Shown here piece by piece: positions 37,941 to 48,882 of a stretch of DNA of 64,000 nt (position 1 is the stretch's first letter; every line of letters starts with the position of its first letter). This stretch comes from Trileptium ribeirensis (lineage: Eukaryota; Nematoda; Enoplea; Enoplida; Thoracostomopsidae). Location: contig JASANE010010001.1 of NCBI GenBank assembly GCA_030248225.1, forward strand, positions 1 to 64,000, in the 5' to 3' direction. The translations under genes were made by a program, and so were the position numbers. The notes under the pieces were generated by a model. The model was not told where the DNA came from and searched no databases. It saw only the letters and a program-made list of their open reading frames with translations.

Positions 37941-38800
37941 TCTGGCTCCTGGGTTACAGATAAAAGAGTCTTTTTACCCCCATGTTGTTAACTTACACGG
38001 AAGCAAAGTATTTTTCTTAACTTTCGAATTTTTTCTCTGGTAAGGTTTTTTCATAGTGAAATGGTATGTACAGATGGATTCTTTTTTTCAATTAAGGTTC
38101 TGGAGTTATGGATTTAGGGAACCTTCGTGGTTCATCGACCCAAAATTAGGAAATTTGTTCTAGCGGCTGAGAAGTTTCACTTGGATGATTTGGGGCATGT
38201 TAGACCCATTACTGGTGTTGGATTTGTTCGGCGGGCTGTGGGTATGATGCAACCCATGGTTCCATATCAGAGGACAAAATGGTTTTTACCCCAGCTTAGT
38301 TCCCTTCACGGAAGCTTTATATTTTTATCATAACTTTCGAATTTTTTCGGGTTAGTTTTATTTTATAGTAAAATGATAAATGCCTATGTCGCTTATTTTG
38401 TTTTTAGGTTGAGGCTCCAATTCTGGAGTTATGCGGTTTGAGGTATGGCACCCTCGTGGTTCCTCGACGCAAAATTCTAAAATTTGTTCTGGCGTCTTGT
38501 ACGGCTGAAAAGTTTCACCTGGAAATTTTCAGGCATGGGAAACTCATTGTGGGTGTTTGTTTTGCTCTGCGACCGATGGTTCTATGGGTATGGGGTACCA
38601 TGGTTCGTCGACCCAAGACTCCTAATTTTAGTTTTGGGGGCTGATAGCTTGCAATTGGGGTTTTGCGGGGCATGGGGAATCTTATTGCCAGGTTAATTTT
38701 GTTCTAGCAAGTCCGGTATTGTGTGATACACACAGCAAATCGACGTATGCAGTCGAGAGCTGATTGGCTGTGCACGTAAGGGGCGTAGGTGTATCTATGC
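37940..38800. repeat. Tandem array, ~312-350-bp units, copy 2
   Basis: This is the same unit type as 18424-19700: TAGT(A/G)AAATG at about 38054 and 38366, CCTCGACGCAAAATT, GGGCATGGGAAACTCATT-type motifs. It also ends with AAATCGACGTATGC and TCTATGCTTCACG as the first array does. Here it lies outside any CAGGG-ended element. Confidence 0.8.
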
Positions 38801-40085
38801 TTCACGACGCTTTGTAATCTAGATAGAGTTACGACTTTACTACCCAATGCAGTCGACAACACAATGAAAGATACAGTGTTAGATTGAAGTACGTGTACTA
38901 AATAACCCTATACGCTTTTATGTTAATGACTACAGTACCCGGTGAAAAAGGGTGGTAGTATTACCCGATAGAGGCCGGACCCCTGGTCTGTGAGCTGAAG
39001 GAACTTGGAGAGGAAAAATTAGTAAAATTTGAGAATATACCGCGTACCTAAATATTTCAGACTTAACCCTAGCGCTTCCCACCCAGCCCCCCGTAGGGAA
39101 CATCTTCTCCCGTCTGCCCATGACCAACCAACCTTAATAACTTGTGCTTCGCATTCAGTGCTTATAATTACATGCTGTTATGATGTTTTCTACTATCGCC
39201 CAGAACACGTATTTCCAACTTCTACTGGGCCTTTCAGTGCACTAAGTTAGAGAAACACGATTTTTCTGATTCACAGCAACACAGAAAAGCAGAATAACTC
39301 ATGCTGTTTTTCCACAATTTCAAGCTGACATTTGTGACACCGAAAGTCCAAGCGAATTTCTGCACCATAACCTTGTGGCAACTGTATAATGACAATTATT
39401 ACATAGCTAGGTATGAAGATTCTGATATTCCTTGTAGTCTTTCGAAAGCATATATTCAATTTTTTTCACCAAAGCCATAGCTTTATACAAAAGAAGGATG
39501 GCACGGTGTGTTATTTTGCGGCAAAGATATATAGTCTGTTTGTTTTGTTTTTGCAACTTTTTGGCTTTGTCTAAACTGAAGGTTGTATCGTCGACGGTCC
39601 AAACGAATTTCCATTCTTTTGTTATTTATATCTTGCAATTAATAAATTGACAAAATTTATAGCATATCTAGGTGGTAAAATATGTAATTTTTTGCATTTT
39701 TCTCTTTGCAACTATCGGGGAATTCAGATGTCACTGTAGTTGGAGTTGGCCGGCCAAGGTGCTTAGTTTGAAATTCAAATTCACATGTATATCCTGCCAT
39801 CACTTCCAAAGTCAACCAGGTAATCCCCACAAATATTTTTTTATTTTGAATATAGATAAATCGATAGGAGGGATCACCTCTGGACAGGGACGCCGTTGTC
39901 GTGGGGGGCAGGAGCCCTCAGAAATTGGTAGGTAGGCCGAACATCGCTCTCCCCTTAAATATTTCAGCTAAAAGTCCAGGTGTATTTAAACAATCGCCTC
40001 CTCTACAGTGAAATGGTGGCGGCACCACTGCTTCTGTATTTCCGCTTATCCACTCTTTGCATAAATTATAGAAAAGCGATATAGG
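38801..40085. other. Region next to the integrase/OTU block, unassigned
   Basis: Short minus-strand frames (for example 39271-39459, containing GAEIRLDFRCHKCQLEIVEK with a CX2C pair) may be further remnants of the element to the right, but I recognise no domain. The motif CAGAAATTCGTTTGGACC at about 40807 has relatives, inverted or changed, near 39345 and 39595. Confidence 0.4.
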
Positions 40086-40089
40086 TTAT

Positions 40090-40700
40090 TATTTCTGTGT
40101 CTTAAATCTAGGTACGATATATTGTAGCAGTGTACGAATGGGAAATCGAAAATCAGCCACTTCTCCCAATATCCACAACAACATAGTGAGTGCCCGAAGA
40201 GGGAAATCTTAAATGTTTCCTGAGAATCTGAGGGATTTCGCCGATAATTTAGCAGAATAGTTTTGCCAGTACATGCCGCCTTTTTTCCAGACAGAGAGTA
40301 CATGTAAATGTCTGTAGACAAAACGTAGAAGCCGCCACAATACCAAACCGAGAGTACGTATAAATGTCTGTGGACAAAAACATAGAAGCGGCCACAATCT
40401 CAGTATCAGTTCCCCATTCGCCTAAGTCCCGCTTGTTTGAGGTAACGTTCCAACGTCTTCTGAGTATCCTTATATTTCATGAACTTCATCAAAACGTCAA
40501 CAAAGCATGGTCCCATGGTGCTTTTCCACTTCTGTGATAATAACACAAAGAACGGAAAATGCAATTTTCATGCCCTTCAACGTCTCTAATTTTGACACCT
40601 GCCAGAAGCTTAACATTGTTTGTTGCTGTTAATTTTTCCAACACTTCTTTAATACAAAGCGCCTAGGCCGGCGAATTCCCAAGTACCTTAAAAAAGGATT
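40090..40700 (-). pseudogene. OTU-like cysteine-protease segment, broken
   Basis: On the minus strand, frames give KIRDVEGHENCIFRSLCYYH, matching the OTU opening DGNCLFRAL with the catalytic Cys kept but the usual D-G replaced by H-E. Then come EWGTDTEIVAASMFLSTDIY with TYS (OTU: WG...E..AA......I.VYS) and GTHYVVVDIG (the HY.VV box with the catalytic His). OTU proteases cleave ubiquitin linkages; such domains also occur in some transposon proteins. A 56-bp tandem duplication at 40294-40405 shifts the frame, so the copy cannot be active. Assignment is by motif only. Confidence 0.6.
40294..40405. repeat. 56-bp tandem duplication inside the OTU-like segment
   Basis: The units begin GAGAGTACRTRTAAATGTCT at 40294 and 40350 and run through AGAAGCSGCCACAAT. 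The period is not a multiple of three, so the duplication breaks the reading frame. The units differ at several sites, so it is not very recent. Confidence 0.85.
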
Positions 40701-40969
40701 TTGTTGATAATTGAAAAAGGGAGAAACAAGAAATGCCAGCAACACAATCTTCAGATTTTAGCTATGTAATAATTTGCCGTTATACTAGTGAGCACAGATT
40801 ATAATGCAGAAATTCGTTTGGACCATCGGTGTCGGTAACTTCAGGTTGGGTATAGTCAAAAGTGTAAAAGGCAACGCTAGGTATCTATATCTTTGCGAAA
40901 AAATAGCATAATGGGTCGTGCTTTTCTATAAATGGGTAGGTTTGGTACAAATCGCGTATTTTTCTCAAA

Positions 40970-41560
40970 TTTAGTGCACTAGACGCCCAACAGTAGTTAA
41001 GAATAACTTCTCGTGCTTGATTTGATGACACACCACCGGCAAATACCTTAAATATTCAATACGATTCAGATGCGACAGCTTTCGCCGACTACCCACGAAT
41101 TGCTTGGACAATAGGAAACTGGATAAAAGATCACCTAGCACTAAAATATTATACTTATTACCGCAGCGAGATAGTGAGATTTTTATCAAGTCAATTTCCA
41201 CATGACACCATGTCACCTTCGCGGGCAGTGGATGAATGGGACATTAGCTTTGTCAAAACCCTGCATACCGGGTTTCTAGCAAACCTCACATGACTGAACA
41301 TACCCTACCACCGATTTCTTCATACCGCCCCGGTCATAAATGCTAAAGGCGAGTCAGTACGGTTTTTCCAAAATGACTCGTTCCACCACAAAAAAACGTT
41401 TGCGGTCGGAGGGTGCCACCAAATGCTTATAACTTCCGCCTATGATTATCTTGAGCTGGCCATTTTTCAATTTTAAGAGTTTAACTTTGGAACACAGTTT
41501 CTTTTTGATGCTGTCATTCTGCCGGCCGGCTATCGGGCTGTGGGCCCATGTCACCGTTAT
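40970..41560 (-). pseudogene. Retroviral-type (Gypsy-like) integrase fragment
   Basis: Minus-strand reading gives GSYKHLVAPSDRKRFFVVER (zinc-finger His region), then GGMKKSVVGYVQSCEVC with the CX2C pair of the HHCC finger, VPFIHCPR, and after a frameshift VTWCHVEIDLIKISLSRCGN then KYNILVLGDLLSSF. The VEIDLI stretch holds the first catalytic Asp of the DDE core. The second Asp and Glu region cannot be read. An internal stop follows the CX2C pair and one frameshift separates the halves. I find no LTRs or reverse transcriptase next to it, so it is a fragment. Confidence 0.75.
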
Positions 41561-42649
41561 TGGCCGGACGTTATAACGTTAGAAAAAAGAACAGCTTATA
41601 GCGGGGGTTCGGGGGGCTGGAGCTCCCCGACTTAGGCTTCGGACACTTGTAGCAAGCAATAATTAGAGGTCCGCGTATTAACAAATTTAATAGTTTGCAT
41701 TGTAAAAAATTAAAAGGCGAACGCAATGACAAAAATAGCTAAATACACAGGTTAACTTAGGGGTGAATCTGACCAAATAGGTAATCAAAAACTAATGATC
41801 TCAGGCTTGATCTCTACAAATACATATTTTATATTATGCTGTATCCAACCTAAAAGTAACCTGATTATCCACTAGATACCTGCAAATTACAATGGTTTGT
41901 CAAAACTCTTTAAAACTTGGAAACAACCTGTACAAATAACTAATTATGCAATAAGCCGCATTTAAAGAATCTAAAATGGCTTTGTATTAGTTTAATCTTC
42001 TCGTGCGGGTGGAATACGACTTTTGAAGGCAGACAGCGGATTTCTCCACGAGGAAAATATGAAATGTACGGATTTGAATATGTATTTGTACGAAAAATAA
42101 TTATATGTCTTGTGTAAATTTGCAAACAGCAGCCGCTCGTTTGACCTAAAGATGTTTTTCTAACCAAATAACGTAACGCTTTTCAAGCTTGCTTGTTTAA
42201 GGGTAACATGATAATAGATTTATTGCAGAAATGGTGTTATTATGTCCTGGCTCTTCTCGCGATAATGAATTTTTTGCGTTCATGCAAAGGTTTTATTATC
42301 AAATTTGAAATATAAATTTTTATTTCTGTATGCATTGTTAAGTTTATATTGTCTCTGGTTTGATTGAGCAGGACAGCATTTTGTTTTTTCAGTATGCCAA
42401 TTTGGATACTGGATTTCTTTATGGCTTAGCTTAAGTGGTGGTTTACGACTCTATTATCTAGTTATCACAATCGCCGCAGCTGAAATCCAAACTTATACAA
42501 AGTAGTATCTGCATGGAGGCGGTAACTGCACGAGCGAAGACATTGAAAAACCACTGTAGTTGCTTTCCCTATTTTTCTCAGAAAACCAAACCTAGTTATG
42601 GAGTTTCTACTACCCAAAACTTCTTTTAAACAACCCAAAACTTTTTTAA
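41561..42649. other. Unassigned region between two retroelement blocks
   Basis: It includes a G-rich spot (GGGGGTTCGGGGGGCTGGAG, about 41600-41620). Short ORFs show no domain. If the integrase block once belonged to a full element, its upstream part should lie here, but I cannot recognise reverse transcriptase or RNase H. Confidence 0.5.
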
Positions 42650-42732
42650 TCTGTGTACGAGGAAACAACGCGTCTATATTATCTTATTTCACATGCATTG
42701 AGCAATGTTGAGATCAAGAGTGAAGGGACGGC

Positions 42733-43680
42733 ATGTCTACCACAACGGTTCCTTCCTCCAGTAATGATGGGAAAGGAGATAAAGGGGCGTGTAGTTCGTC
42801 TACCACAGAGGTTCGTTCTACCTACGCATCCGCAATTGGTAATTTGAGAGATAAAGGAAGCCGCTTTCATAAAGAATGAAGACAGCAAGCGAAGATAGAT
42901 GGTGTGGATATGAGCGACTCTCGGGTGCAGCCTGAAAGAAGGCGAGAGAGCGTATGGAGAGAGAACGAGGGGTGCAGGTTCCATCCACATTAGGAATTAG
43001 TCAGAAGATAGCCACTGTGATTTCGATGGGAATTACTCCAACTGCTAAGAAGAGAAAAGCTGAGTCCTAGCGGCAAGTAATGAAAAGAAATGTTAAGCTG
43101 TTGGTTCATAACAACGATGATCCAAACCAGCACCTTACGGCTGATGATTCTGAAAAGCTGGCGGAATTCCTCGTGGAACATATGAGGAAGGATCCAGACA
43201 AAGGCAAGATTCATTTTTAAGACATCGGTCACACCAGTGGTGGATTTATCCTTTACACTTGTGGTGATGATTTCACCGCTGCCTGTTTAAATACAGTCAT
43301 TCGACTCGTTGCTGAAGAAGGGCTGATGAATTTAGGAGCCCTGACTGAGAAAGAAAAAGACCTCAGCCCAGTGTTCTGCTTTGTTCTCAAAAGAGCCTAA
43401 AAGGAGATTGATGTTGAAGTAGTCAAGAAAGAGCTGGGGGCCAGGAATCCAACCCTGCAAGTTGGGACCTGGCGCCTTAGATATAAGAATCTAAAACCCG
43501 AATAGCTTCGTTATTGCTTGGAGGGTTCCACGATCCTCTCTGAATTCTTTAGCTCGTTTGGGCTGGCGTTACTATTTCGAGTTTACTCGAATCTAGTTCT
43601 GGCTTTGGGGTGAGAGTTGGCAGGAGAAACAGCTCTGTTAAATGATGTCAAAGCTGCAAAACACTCATGCAAATGATGAA
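42733..43680 (+). pseudogene. ORF1 (gag-like, DUF4780-like) of the R1/jockey-like element
   Basis: A likely start at 42733 gives MSTTTVPSSSNDGKGDKGAC and a Ser/Thr-rich N-terminus, stopped after about 50 codons. Downstream frames read KLLVHNNDDPNQHLTADDSE, then GGFILYTCGDDFTAACLNTV and LGARNPTLQVGTWRLRYKN. The sequence of strand-like blocks resembles the DUF4780 domain that follows low-complexity N-termini in ORF1 of several arthropod non-LTR elements; I infer this from pattern, not from a search. ORF1 proteins bind the element RNA. Confidence 0.6.
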
Positions 43681-43750
43681 TGCAAGAGTTAAAATAACTA
43701 CATGTAGCCAAGTAAACAATGAGCATGAGTGGCAAAATCAATGATAAAAA

Positions 43751-44400
43751 ATGATTGGTTTTATTTACATAAACCTACATACGTGCAGGGAAGCTGCGGT
43801 TGAGTTAGGACATAGAAGTATCCTCTTAGAGCGTGAAGCTAGGGCTGCAGATGGTGCGATATTGATCCTACAGGAGTCATTACCTGAAATTTTCAGCAAC
43901 GGTTTTGATGTGTTTTTTCATGGTTGTGATAGAGCACGCGCTACCGTTTGCGCTAAGACGGGGCTACAGTCTTCTATTGTAGGAAAATATAGTGATGACG
44001 ATTGTTGTGTTATCAAAGTTAAGTGCAATTTGGGAGTGTGGTGTAATGAATTGTGGGTAGCTCTGTTATATTTGCTTTTTGATTCTGCCGCACCACCACC
44101 TAAAGATGGTATGAGAAGATTAATTGAGGCTAGTGATCGGGATGGCGTTTCGCTTATTATTGGGTGTGATGCGAAGGCTCATGATACCATACGGGACAAT
44201 ATAAATAAGAGAGGTTAAGTGCTTCTAGATTTTATTATTAGCGGAAATTACATTTATGACAAGAACATGAACTGAAGTGTTAGACATTACTTCAACCGAC
44301 ATGACACTTTCTGCGCAAGTTAATTATTGGAAAGTGTCAGATGATTTTAGGTTTTCTGATCATAGGTACATAGAGTTTCAGTTTCAGTGTCTGTTGCTCC
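43751..44400 (+). pseudogene. AP-endonuclease domain of the R1/jockey-like element
   Basis: The first frame (43751-44218) reads YINLHTCREAAVELGHRS, then AILILQESL and IIGCDAKAHDTIRDNINKRG, the INL...A, QE and GDxNAH boxes. After a frameshift near 44220 it continues LLDFIISGNYIYDKN, VLDITSTDMTLSAQV and DDFRFSDHRYIEFQF, with the catalytic SDH. Two frames are needed, so it is broken, although the active-site residues are mostly present. Confidence 0.85.
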
Positions 44401-45520
44401 ACGCAAAGACTTATAGATATAACCTGAAGAAAATTCTAAAGGATGTTTTTGTAGATAAAGTAATCGAGACTACCGATCAGGCGTTGGTTTGTGAACAATT
44501 TAAAGTAGAAGATGTTGAGGTAGCTGTTTCTTGCCTAACGCGTTCTTTACTAGAAGGAAGAAACATATTATGTCCCGTGGTTAGATCATGGAGTGTCAAA
44601 TCTCTTGGTGGAATGGAAAACTTTAATTATTACGCAAGAAAGCAACAAAATTTTATAGATTTGCCATCATGTATGCCGGTGATCGAAATTGGAATAAGCA
44701 TAGATGCGCTCAGAGAGCATATAAGAAGGAGATCACGACTTCTAAGAAAACAGCGTGGAAGAATTTTTGTGAAGGGATAGATGGAGTTTTTCTAAAATAT
44801 GCATGTATAATAAGCAAAGAAGACTTAGCATAGTTAAAAAGGATGACCATCGCCTCACCGAAAATAATACTATAGAATGTTTATTGAGAAATCATTTTCC
44901 AGGATCATGCAGGGATGATATAGATACTAATAGTTATAACAACATGTGGAGACGAACTAGAGAGGTTTGGGCAATAATGGATCACATAGTCTCGGATGAT
45001 AGAATTCAACGCAGCTTGTCTTGCTTTAAATCTTATCACGCTTGTAGTGCAGATGACGTTTCACCAATTTTGGTACAGTTAGCAATGGAATAAATTATGA
45101 AACTAGTAACTCACGAGAGGAAAATTAGGAGGCTTTCTAGAATAGCCTGTCTTATGATTGCGCGGGCTATGAAGCCGACCCCAGCCATGGGGATGAAGAT
45201 TATTATAGGATTACTGTCTCAGATCTACATGTTATTAAAGAAGGAATCAAAAACGTACTTAAAGTAACCCTGCTTTGGGGTAACTGGGAAGGTATAGAGA
45301 AATGTGATCATGATAAATGAAACGGAATGTAAAGAATTGCCAATTTTTGATTTTTCATGTGATCTGGGTACAGATAGAAGATAGAATACAGATATAGTTC
45401 CAAGGGATCAATTTGATGTGCATCAGAATCTAAGGCTTATGCGTAACGAGGATACAATTCGATGCTGTGCTGATGACACTTTACTCCAAGGTAAAAATAT
45501 TAGAGTTGCAGCGGCTCGTG
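44401..45520 (+). pseudogene. Reverse-transcriptase remnant with missing core
   Basis: ORFs at 44277-44780 and 44803-45093 carry the region between endonuclease and RT and an RT opening (FKSYHACSADDVSPILVQL, corresponding to FK..KA.G.D.I....L). Next, at 45117-45230, sequence of the post-RT type appears (RRLSRIACLMIARAMKPTPA), and only then, near 45450, a possible catalytic box RCCADDTLLQ. The RT fingers/palm between these is too short to be complete, so there was a deletion and perhaps a rearrangement. Confidence 0.6.
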
Positions 45521-45529
45521 TTGTCACCC

Positions 45530-45870
45530 CAAGCGTTTTGCATTTTTACTCTATAGGTCAATAGCATTTGTTACAAAATGTGTGCAGACTTACAAATTGA
45601 GCGTGGTTTAGTTGGGGAAAATGTAGAAATATGTACAGATAATCAAGCGGCGATGAAAACGATTGGGGCCTGGAGATTAAAATCGAGGACAGTCCAACAA
45701 GCTAGGTTGTCCATAGACCTGCTATGAGAAAGAAACATTGTCACACTTAAGTGGGAACCGGTACATTCAAATGTTGGAGGGTAATGAATTCGCCGATCAG
45801 CTGGCGAGACGAGCTTCATCAGCTGGCGTTACAGGACCTGAGCCAGCACTTCCAATGTCTCAAAATAAGT
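45530..45870 (+). pseudogene. RNase H domain of the R1/jockey-like element
   Basis: The plus strand reads VEICTDNQAAMKTIGAWRLK, then TVQQARLSIDLL, a stop, ERNIVTLKWEPVHSNVGG, a +1 shift, and NEFADQLARRASSAG. TDNQAA carries an active-site Asp, VHSNVG corresponds to the usual W.PGH..I.GNE region, and NEFADQLA has the last catalytic Asp. RNase H removes the RNA strand during second-strand synthesis. Confidence 0.85.
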
Positions 45871-45954
45871 AAATGGTAGAATTGAATCGTGGATGCATAG
45901 AAAGCTTTTAAGAAAGTGGAAAAGAGAGTGGTAAACAAACAAAAACTGTTATAA

Positions 45955-46200
45955 ATGGGGTTTCTAATTCAAGAACACTGGTCTTATTTATTGTTAATAG
46001 ATAGCTTGAGACAATGTATTCAGATCTTGACAGGACATTGTTGGCTAAATAACCATATGTTTAAGCTTCGAAGAGGGGAAAGTAGGAACTGCACTGTGAG
46101 CGGTACACCGGAAATAGCTGAGCATTTTCTTTGTGAGTGTAAAAGATACACTGAGATTAGGAGAAAAATCCTGGGGAAAACTCGGAGCAATATTGCATAA
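45955..46200 (+). pseudogene. C-terminal Cys/His tail of the R1/jockey-like element
   Basis: The frame 45955-46200 reads LTGHCWLNNHMFKLRRGESR, then NCTVSGTPEIAEHFLCECKR, ending TRSNIA. The LTGH..LN.H motif followed by C...(E)T.EH.LC.C is the zinc-binding tail that ends many jockey/R1-group ORF2 proteins. One Cys of the usual CX2C appears replaced by Ser. Confidence 0.75.
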
Positions 46201-46372
46201 AGGGTCTTCCTATAAACACAGTATGTAGATACATTAAAAGGACAGGAACGCTAGAATATCAAATTAATTAAGCTGTAAAGTTTCAATTAGATCTAAGTTA
46301 AACACGCTGACGCAACGGGTCTCTTTAATAAAATACGACCTCCGCGTATTTGTTATAGCTTAAAATTTCTCT

Positions 46373-46398
46373 ACCTATCTATCTATCTATCTATCTCT
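46373..46398. repeat. (TATC)n microsatellite, probable retrotransposon tail
   Basis: About five to six CTAT repeats followed by CTCTCTCT. It lies about 170 bp after the ORF2 stop and fits the 3' simple-repeat tail of a non-LTR element. Confidence 0.85.
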
Positions 46399-46409
46399 CT
46401 CTGTCTTAT

Positions 46410-48160
46410 CTCAACCTCGTGCATCCTTATCGTGATGAAAACACCCAATCGCTGGTAACCGGTACATTTATGTAATGGCACCTAAAACATTTCCACTTTC
46501 GAAATCTTATGGCTGCATAGCTCGGTCGGGGCCAAGAATTTGACGTTTAGTAGTTCTTCAGACCATTTTTATTAGCCACCATGTGCATGTCAGCATGCCG
46601 TATTGTACGATAGGTCGGAGAAAACCATTATTAGGTTGACACCATCAGCACAAGCCTTATTTTAGATTTGGTTAGCTAATTTGAACGTCGCAGAGACAGC
46701 AAATAATAAAGGCAGCTGCGTCTTACGAGAACTACCAAAGCTAGTGTTAGATGCCCAGGTAACAAATCGGATACCGGGTAGTTTAGTCGGGTCGCATACC
46801 CGGGTAGCGATTTACTACCCGACGCCCATCCTTACTAATTACAGTGACCTTAATCGCTTTATTATTAAAATAAACTGGAATGCACTATTTAACAGACAAT
46901 AAATACTATGTGAATGATAAATGGAATTTATTTTGTAATATGTTATTGTATGCTTACGAATTTTATATTTTCAAAATAGTTTGCAATAGTGGTAAAAACG
47001 ACAATATCCTAGTCATATAAGATATTTGATTGCAAAGAAACGTAGACTTTGGCGAAATAATAAAAAATTCTGAGCAGTATAAAAACTGTCATCGGTACTA
47101 TCTAAGGCATAACTTCATAAAATAGAAACAGGCAGAAAAAATTTATTACAACAGAGATCGAAACAATCTATTCTGGTATGTCAGTGTGGCTGTTTCAATA
47201 AACCAGGCGTTAGCAAACTGAGTAGCACCAGCGCCGACTTAACTATTTGATGACCAGGCACACAGCAACATCCAAGCTAGTGCCTTCGCGCAGCAATCTA
47301 CAGAAAAGACCGTGTGTTACCATATCCAGTGATCTAAAGCTATGTGTTTGATCACCGATATCACTTTGTGATATCGATGCTCTGGAGAGCCAAAGTATTA
47401 TTGACGGGGCCCAATACTAATTCATGCCATGCCGTTGTTGATATACTAAACCTCAGCCGTAGCCTAAGTTTCGGTCCTTATATGAGACATACACTAAGCT
47501 CAAGTCAGGAGCTGCCGTCCCCCGAAAACCCTCCGGGGTACCTGGGCCTTCTGGAGAGGGTACAACGTTAGTGCGCATTTACGGCCGCGCAGATTTGTAA
47601 CCAACTAACTGCATCAATCGGATAAAATTCCTGAAACTAGAACCCTTATAGCTTAGACACTTAAATCTATTTAAAGCGATGATCTTTAAATGCTTGCATC
47701 GAAAATTAACTCCGCGATGGTTAAGAAGTTCGAATTTTCTAACTCGTCTAATAGCGATGTCATTCTCTTAAGCTAAGAAAACCGAAACCTGATACATATG
47801 AACTTCGTCAATCGCTCTTATATTATAGATTCGATGTCTGCAATAGCCTTCCAGAAAACATCAGTGCATATAGACTGATTTTGGCCACTCCACAAAAGCA
47901 TTCAAATATGCTTTGACCCATGTCGAACAAGAGCAATACCTAAATTACTATAACTCTTAGCAGATATAAGCAGTAAGGTTTACCCCCACCCTTTCCGCTC
48001 TAGCTTTACTGGAGTACAAGGATATATTATAACTGTCCATAATTTGTTTCAAAACTACGTTGCATATATTCCCATTCAGTATTGCTGAAATTTTAATCAT
48101 TTGTTGTAAAGTGCATCATATGTCTTGTATAACAGTAAATTATTGTGTTAGTATTGCAAA
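46410..48160. other. Intergenic region, no gene recognised
   Basis: ORFs of 60-75 codons without domains. A palindromic patch at about 46768-46825 (TACCGGGTAGTTTAGTCGGG, CATACCCGGGTAGCG) is notable. The phrase CATACACTAA-CYCAAGTMRG near 47487 also occurs near 37097, so a minor dispersed repeat is likely. Confidence 0.5.
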
Positions 48161-48164
48161 ACAA

Positions 48165-48882
48165 GATTCGTGTCTTCTTTTGCCCCCCCCAGGCTGAATT
48201 TGGTCAATATCGAAGGTACAGCGATAATTTTGGTACCAGTCGACTCAGGTCCATGAGCTGGTTCAGGAAATATCCAATTCGATATCTTTTGTGATGAAAT
48301 TTTTATTTGAATTATTTGAGTTTTAAATGGTACCCTAGAGTTATATAGCTCTATCGTCTCATATAGCTTCATCGATTCATGTCTATGAGCTGGTTCAGAA
48401 AATGTTTATTTCGACAACTTTTGTGACGAAAATTTTATTCGAATTATTTGAGTTATTAATAGTACCCAAAATTTTCGAAAAAATTCTCTATAAATTTATA
48501 ATTTTATATACCATTCGAAGCGTATTGACGATTTGGTAAAATCAACACAATCGTTCACTGATTAAAGACTTAACGCTATTTATGCAATATTCGTAGCCTT
48601 AGTCTAAACCGTTAACCATGCCCGATTGCGCTCATTTTACCACCATTCGACTTAATTAGTGAACATGGTTCGAAGGGTACTATTATACGTTTATCGAGAC
48701 AATTTTTGCCAAAAATTTTGTGTGCTAGTCAATTGGGAACTAAAATAGTCGCAAAAAATTTTCTGTCGTAAAGGTTGTCGAAATGGGTATTTTCTGAACA
48801 GAGTCGAATAATACCAAACTTATCGTTGTATCTTCAAAATAGGTCAAGTTTGCCATGGAAGAGGCAAAAGGACAAGACCTCA
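48165..48882. mobile_element. Inverted-repeat element, ~720 bp, non-coding
   Basis: The left part (GTCTTCTTTTGCCCCCCCC, GGTCAATATCGAAGGTACAG, CGATAATTTTGG, GGTTCAGGAAATATCC) pairs with the reverse complement of the right part (GTCCTTTTGCCTCTTCCATG, TTTTGAAGATACAACGATAA, GTTCAGAAAATACCCATTTC). The left side also has an inner 132-bp direct duplication (CATGAGCTGGTTCAG at 48252, TATGAGCTGGTTCAG at 48384). One end also resembles 32760-32880. There is no transposase. Confidence 0.65.

Larger units (their letters stand above)
42650..46400 (+). mobile_element. R1/jockey-like non-LTR retrotransposon, decayed
   Basis: Collinear on the plus strand: an ORF1 remnant (42733-43680), AP-endonuclease (43751-44400), reverse-transcriptase remnants (44400-45520), RNase H (45530-45870), a C-terminal Cys-rich tail (45955-46200), a short 3' region and a (TATC)n tail near 46373-46398. 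This architecture with RNase H after RT and a simple-repeat tail is known in R1/LOA/jockey-group elements. At least ten stops or frameshifts break it. Exact ends are uncertain. Confidence 0.85.

Noticed and set aside
42679..42990. 103-codon minus-strand ORF
   Set aside because: It lies opposite the ORF1 remnant of the R1/jockey-like element, and the plus strand gives the better match.
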